Source: Agapetus fuscipes (lineage: Eukaryota > Arthropoda > Insecta > Trichoptera > Glossosomatidae). Taken from it: a DNA stretch of 64,000 bases. Numbering within the stretch: position 1 is the stretch's first letter; every line of letters begins with the position of its first letter. Location: contig OX637350.1 of assembly GCA_951799405.1 (NCBI GenBank), forward strand, positions 5,937,852 to 6,001,851, read 5' to 3'. This document shows positions 58,982 to 64,000 of this stretch, one piece after another. A program made the translations under genes and the position numbers. A model generated the notes under the pieces. The model was not told where the DNA came from. It made no database searches and worked only from the letters and a program-made list of their open reading frames with translations.

Positions 58982-60995
58982 GAACAAACAAAGAAAACAT
59001 TTTTAAATATTGTATTCCTATGTATCACAAAAGCAATGTCAGGTGGGCTAATGTCGCGCGTAGAAACACAGAAAACGTTTTTGGTAAATATTGATTTCAT
59101 ATTTTTACTTGCGTCAGTAAGTACGTTGTTTGAACAAGTATGTAAATGTTTGTACAAATAGAAAGTACGTGAGTTTGCTTTTTATTCAAAATAATTGCAA
59201 GGTCTCAATAATTCAATGGAGTTACCAAACTTGTTGGTCACTATGGCAATAGCTTTCTTAAGTACATTGCCCAGTTTGCTTCACAAAATCCATTTCAAAG
59301 TTTTCGTCCATGTAATGTCTTCGAAAATGCAATATTACATTGAGAAGCATACACTTATACGCTGTTATTAACAAAGATGAAGACGGCTCTTCTGCTTCTT
59401 GAATTTATGTGCCAGTACACCTTTTAAGACCTTCGAACAAATGGCTTCAATAAGCTTCTTAGACATCTTATATTTGAGACTTATAAACTTAAAGTACTAG
59501 TCTTTGACTTTGACCAAAATAGAACCATAAGTAAAGGCAGGTGGCAAATTGCATTGGCTGGAACACATCCAGCGAATATATGTATCATAAAAACCTTGAA
59601 TATATGATTGAGGGGACGGACGAAAGACCCAGATTTAGATAAATGGACTGAGTGTTAGTAAGAGTATGGGACTGGAAGAGGTAGACTTAGCTGCGGTTGA
59701 TCAAGGAGGACAAGATCCATTCTAGGTTGTCAGCTATTGATCATAATGTTGATGTAGATGATACAGGTAAATAGCTCGAGCATTCAATTCTTAAAGAAAT
59801 CTTTCAGAATAACATTTGAGAAACCCTGGAGTGAAAAGAAGATGTATTAATCTTCATTATTATCCTCATTCTTGGTGGATGGATGTACAATGCACTGTAT
59901 TTGAGGAAAGAAGATGACAAAAAACACAAAGTTCTACGGGATGGTCTACGACTATTTAAAATGACAGAACTTTGTAACAGATCTATCGTAAGCTGGCAAC
60001 AGAAAACTGCTACAAAGTTCTTATTCCTTCGAAAACGTCGCGAGGCACGTTTGAGTAAAACTCATGTCGTTCCTTTACTCTGTCTGATTCAAGTTTTTAG
60101 CATTTGTACACAACCTTTTGTATCATCAGACCATCACTTCAAAATAACAATGTGTCGGATTCTGAATTTATCAACAAACAAAAAACAATTGATTAGATTT
60201 CATAGTCAGTATTAGAAATACTTGTAAAAAATTGTTAGTAATGCTTTAATAACCACAAGGAACACAGTAATTTTAAGTATTGATAAAATAATTGTACGTT
60301 TTCATGTTGGTTTTTTGATGATGAGCTCTTATCAGAAATATAATTTTAGTTAAATTTGTAATCTTTTTTTTTCAAGTGTCACTTATAAAGATCGGTGATC
60401 TTCATAGCTTTTATGACTTTAGATGCTGCGGCTCGAAATATTGGATTTGGTGCTTTTGTAAAACCATTGTCGCAGGTTTTTCAGCTGTGATGTCTTTGCC
60501 TCCAGCCTTCGCCACCCTTGAGTCCTTCTTTTCTCAATATTTTCTTGCGTTATAAGAAAGAGATGGCAGTATTTCTCATTCCTCATAACGTTCAATTTGT
60601 ATTAAGAAATAAGAAGATATTAATGAAAGCTACATATTTTTTTTAAGCCAGTTAAAGGATAAAATATCACTTTAATTATTGGGATTCCTAAACTGGCATG
60701 ATTCACTAATACGCTAGATGGTTTCATATTCATTGTAATATTATTTTTTTGTACAATTAAAACTGTGACAGTAAAATCTTGTATTTCTTACTGAGACTCA
60801 AATCTTAAATTGTTAGCAGGATGATATTTTATTTTCTTGGTTGGGAATTTCTGAAACATATATCTTAGAGTACGTAGGAAACGATGGAAAGCTCAGAAAA
60901 AGAAGGATAAAGTACATAACGATATCGAGTGTTCCACAGCACACGGCCGTCGCCGGACACTGTATGGACGCCGCGCACCAGGGCCCACGATGGCA
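58982..60995. other. Intron upstream of the RRM2 exon
   Basis: Mostly A/T-rich. 59545-59745 (plus) reads, with breaks, KLHWLEHIQRI and then MGLEEVDLAAVDQ after a GRTKDP.L.KWTE stretch, like a heavily decayed LINE C-terminus. The open frame at 59883-60215 (110 codons) shows no motif. No RRM exon found here. Confidence 0.4.
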
Positions 60996-61004
60996 TAATA
61001 ATAA

Positions 61005-61246
61005 GGCCGTTTGTCCACCGCACGCCGTCACCGTCACGTCACCGGGAACGAGATGACGGCGCCGAAGAAGGGGTACATGTAATGTATTTATTGTATAGCC
61101 TGGTTATAGGCAATACAATACATAACCTATTACCAGCGAAATCGGTCGCGGTGGACCAACGATCGCCGTCACATCAATTAAACTCGGCCAGAAATAATCT
61201 CGTTCTCGATGACGTGACGGTGACGGCGTGCGGTGGACAAACGGCC
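61005..61246. mobile_element. Harbinger-like MITE with TAA target duplication
   Basis: Terminal inverted repeats of about 50 bp: GGCCGTTTGTCCACCGCACG CCGTCACCGTCACGTCA at the left and its complement at the right end, both continuing to GAACGAGA/TCTCGTTC. TAA flanks both sides (61002-61004 and 61247-61249). A 3-bp TWA duplication is what PIF/Harbinger transposases make. The 242-bp element has no coding capacity. Confidence 0.85.
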
Positions 61247-61539
61247 TAACGGAATAAAACAGACTTATTGCGGGGCGTGATTACGTAAACAATATATCGC
61301 CGACAGAGCCCGGCTTGCCACGAGGTGGCAGCGCTGTACTGGGGAAGCATATTGCTTTGACTTAGGTTTAAACCACGAACACTTGAAAAGTTAGCGGTAT
61401 TTTGAAAAATATGCAAAAAGACACCGGCGATTTTTTTTTAAAGAAGAGATAAAAGTTTTTAAAAACAGTAATAACACATTTTTTTTTTGTGATGTATTTT
61501 ACAATTTGCAAAATTGTGTATTTTTTATTCCTTGACTTA

Positions 61540-61770
61540 AAGTTTAGTACAAGGCAGATCACCCATACTGTAAACATGGTTCACTTTGCCAATGCCACCT
61601 CTCTTTTAGGGAAGGTCAGCGAGAGTTGCACGGCTTATGTTCCTCTCAGATTGGATTCTTATTCAAATGCGGCATGTGTAAGAGCGAGCTTACACCTAGG
61701 TATCCACTAGTAGAAATACATGTAAAATGAATCTTAAATGTAGCATATACTTGCAAGTTAGATTAAATAA
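61540..61770 (+). repeat. Family A interspersed repeat
   Basis: Plus-strand copy: CTTGACTTAAAGTTTAGTAC, CACTTTGCCAATGCCACC and GGGAAGGTCAGCGAGAGTTG, with an end at GCAAGTTAGATTAAATAAAA. Confidence 0.8.
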
Positions 61771-62396
61771 AAATTCTTGGATCAGTTAAATGTATCATCA
61801 ATACAGTTCTGACTGATTTAAATGTTGAAATGAAATTAAAAAATGAAAATGAGCATAAGTATGGAAAATTGAGAAGCAATTTGATACTGTGAGATTTTTA
61901 CGTTACACACAAAACGCAATACAAAACGCAAATGAAAAATTACAGAAAATTTGACTTCGACGATATACATGTATACTGTTTTTTTTTCTCCAATTGTATG
62001 AATATAAGAGTTCAAGTAAATTTTTGACATTGGAATTGATACGAGTAAATTTGTCATATATTTTATTTTATTTATTTCTTTACTCATTTGCCCGTGGTTT
62101 CTAGAAGCGTCTGTAGGTGACAAAGAAGGCCGCGTCCGAGCCGTGATGGGACACTATAAATATTTATTTTATTAAGATTGTATCCTTTATGGTCGAGAAG
62201 CAAAACATTTTATGGCGCGGTCTCGCTGGATATTGTATTTTTCATATTCTACATAAAATTGATATTGAAGTGCGGACGGTCGTGTGCGTGTGCAAAGAAA
62301 AAACTTTTTCAAAGTAACTCATGCACATACCTTCTACTGAAAATGTAAAATTCTGGTCAACTGTTTTTTTTAATATTAAGTGACAAACGTGAAAGG

Positions 62397-62712
62397 GACT
62401 AATCTATACATAAAGCGTAACTTCTTGTCGTATTCTCCTCAAAGGGGTCGCATATGGGAAGTGGGACTAATTTATATTTACAGGTATAGAGGCCAGCCTT
62501 ACGCAATAATTTCAGTTGAAGTGTGAGTTTTCCGGCTTCCGGGAGGACTAGTTCTAATTTATTGTGTAGGCTGAGTAAGCCTTGCCGGTATTTTATTTTT
62601 GGTTTGAAATACAAAACGAAACAGGAAATCATTTCTGACACCCTCGGTGGGATTCGAACCCGAGCTCTCGGCATAGAATGCAAGCATTCTACCAACTATG
62701 CTACAACCAGAC
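62397..62712 (-). mobile_element. SINE-1, full length, diverged
   Basis: Minus-strand head GTAGCATAGTTGGTAGAATG and GGGTTCGAATCCCACC, body GGTGTCAGAAATGATTTCC and AAAATACCGGCAAGGCTTAC, and end near AGTTACGCTTTATGTATAG. Confidence 0.88.
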
Positions 62713-63180
62713 TTTCTACAGCCTTTCAAATGATGATAAAAGTACACGTGAAGCCACCAGATAGGGTTATTAGAGAAAAAAATATCAGTATTATGTTTTT
62801 ACTTGTGATGTCACTCCATCGAGAGGAATTTGAAATTAAGAACTTTGTTCCGACTCTATTTTTGATCAACATAAAAATACAAAGATACATAAAAAATGTT
62901 CGAATGTATTTTAAAGGAATAGTACATGGGATTGATGTTGGTATTGTAGTGGGTATCAGCGGGCAGTGACGCTCCGTAATCCCATTAGAAGGACGTGACG
63001 TCACACGGAGAGGCGGGATTTACACACGACCTGCCCTCACACAGCGCCGCGCAGGTATTTGCATACCAGACGGTCTGCCCTCTTGATCTGTGCGGTGCAA
63101 TCTACGCTGGATGAAATAACAATGCGGGATATATGTGGCGCAGGGAGGATGAGAGCGCTAGTGTATGGGTGCCTGTAGAA
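62713..63180. other. Unassigned intronic sequence
   Basis: GC-rich short stretch at 62955-63115 (CACAGCGCCGCGCAGG), no exon recognised. Confidence 0.4.
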
Positions 63181-63189
63181 TATGGTTAC

Positions 63190-63430
63190 ACCATTTTACT
63201 GATCAAAGTCTCGTGACCAGAAGGTAACTGGTTCAAAATCCTGGCAGAGCCTCTTATTTACATGAGAATGAAGACTTTTAAAACCTGTAGACTGTTGAGG
63301 AGCTGTTCAGAGCTTCTCAAGACCGAAAAATCAACTCTCATGTGATAGGCAACGTCAGGAAAACCTGAGAGGACACAAGAAGAGGCACAAGGATAACCCC
63401 TTAAATGCTAAGTGATTGGTAACGGTGCGT
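63190..63430 (+). repeat. Possible third SINE family, degraded
   Basis: AAAGTCTCGTGACCAGAAGG and ACTGGTTCAAAATCCTGGCA resemble weak A and B boxes. They are followed by a body ending GGATAACCCCTTAAATGCTA. Only one copy in the window, so tentative. Confidence 0.35.
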
Positions 63431-63437
63431 CAACCAC

Positions 63438-63560
63438 ATAGGTTTATTTATTTATTTATTTTTTATTTATTTATTCTTAAAGACACCAACAGAACAAAGG
63501 AGTAGCACATACACAAAAAAAACACAATAATACAAACACATAAGTATCTCCAATGCTCCA
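63438..63560 (-). repeat. LINE 3' tail with (AAAT)n
   Basis: On the minus strand, GTGCTACTCCTTTGTTCTGT TGGTGTCTTTAAG is followed by AATAAATAAATAAAAAATAA ATAAATAAAT, as at the 3' ends of jockey/CR1-like elements. Confidence 0.5.
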
Positions 63561-64000
63561 ATAATAGGTGCCTATCGCATAATCTTATTTTAACAATAAT
63601 TAATTAGCGGGAGTAGGTATTATGAGTTGGAATAGGTAAATACACTATGCCGGGGCGCTGAGCTTCAACGCACATATACAGCATACAATGCTGTACAGCG
63701 ATAACCAACGCACACACGCACAATGCATCAGATTCATAAAACGTCACCGGCAATGTCTATAAAATGCTTGCGTTGAAATTTCAGGCATTTAATAAATTAA
63801 AATAAGAATACTGAACACCATGTCAGCCATGCAAACAGAAATAAAAACATACATGAAAATTGTTTACAAATATAAACAAAAATAGAATAGAATAGAATAT
63901 TCAAACCATGATTTAGGGTTGTTTAAAGATTAGCTTAGGTATGATTCATTAACAGGATATAATATAAATTTAAAATTATCAATCTCGACAAAAATTACCC
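63561..64000. other. AT-rich end of window
   Basis: No gene recognised; a (TAGAA)n run lies at 63881-63898. Confidence 0.4.

Noticed and set aside
59883..60215. 110-codon basic protein
   Set aside because: No recognisable motif, no splice sites that fit, surrounded by decayed repeats.

Overview
The window is AT-rich, repeat-laden animal DNA with long introns. It contains the 3' two thirds of one host gene on the minus strand: a Musashi-family RNA-binding protein, closest to what insects call Rbp6. Tiny exons with consensus GT/AG borders, very large introns, tRNA-derived SINEs and several non-LTR retrotransposon fragments point to an arthropod, most likely an insect. Nothing suggests a bacterium or virus, and I cannot name the species.

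The gene runs from high to low coordinates. Exons found: 58978-58896 (second half of RRM2), 53281-53249, 49935-49852, 36026-35961, 32907-32702, 30686-30621 (C-terminus and TGA stop) and 30540 downward (3' UTR). Every junction except one can be joined in phase from the sequence. The exception is after the RRM2 exon: the expected next exon (Val-Glu-Cys-Lys-Lys-Ala-Gln...) is not visible between 58895 and 53282, and a 200-N assembly gap at 55247-55446 lies there. The exons for RRM1 and the start of RRM2 must lie beyond 64000. Exon 49935-49852 can also be read through its donor to a stop at 49733, which predicts a second, shorter isoform.

The most unusual pattern is that three successive exons of this gene (49935-49852, 36026-35961, 32907-32702) are each followed, on the donor side and within 0-35 bp of the end of the coding sequence, by a different minisatellite (units about 80, 40 and 86 bp). 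In the 86-bp array each unit carries GTGAGT/GTGAGG donor-like sequence in the sense orientation.

Below 22.6 kb the sequence is intergenic or unrelated DNA full of repeats: LINE 3' fragments, at least three SINE families, a 240-bp repeat family with microsatellite tails, three long foldback structures (one with perfect 67-bp arms), and a 1.3-kb degenerate satellite. From about 23.5 to 30.5 kb recognisable transposons are scarce, which would fit a very long 3' UTR or a regulatory region. The introns hold more repeats, including a CR1/L2-type reverse transcriptase truncated by the gap and a Harbinger-like MITE with a TAA target duplication.
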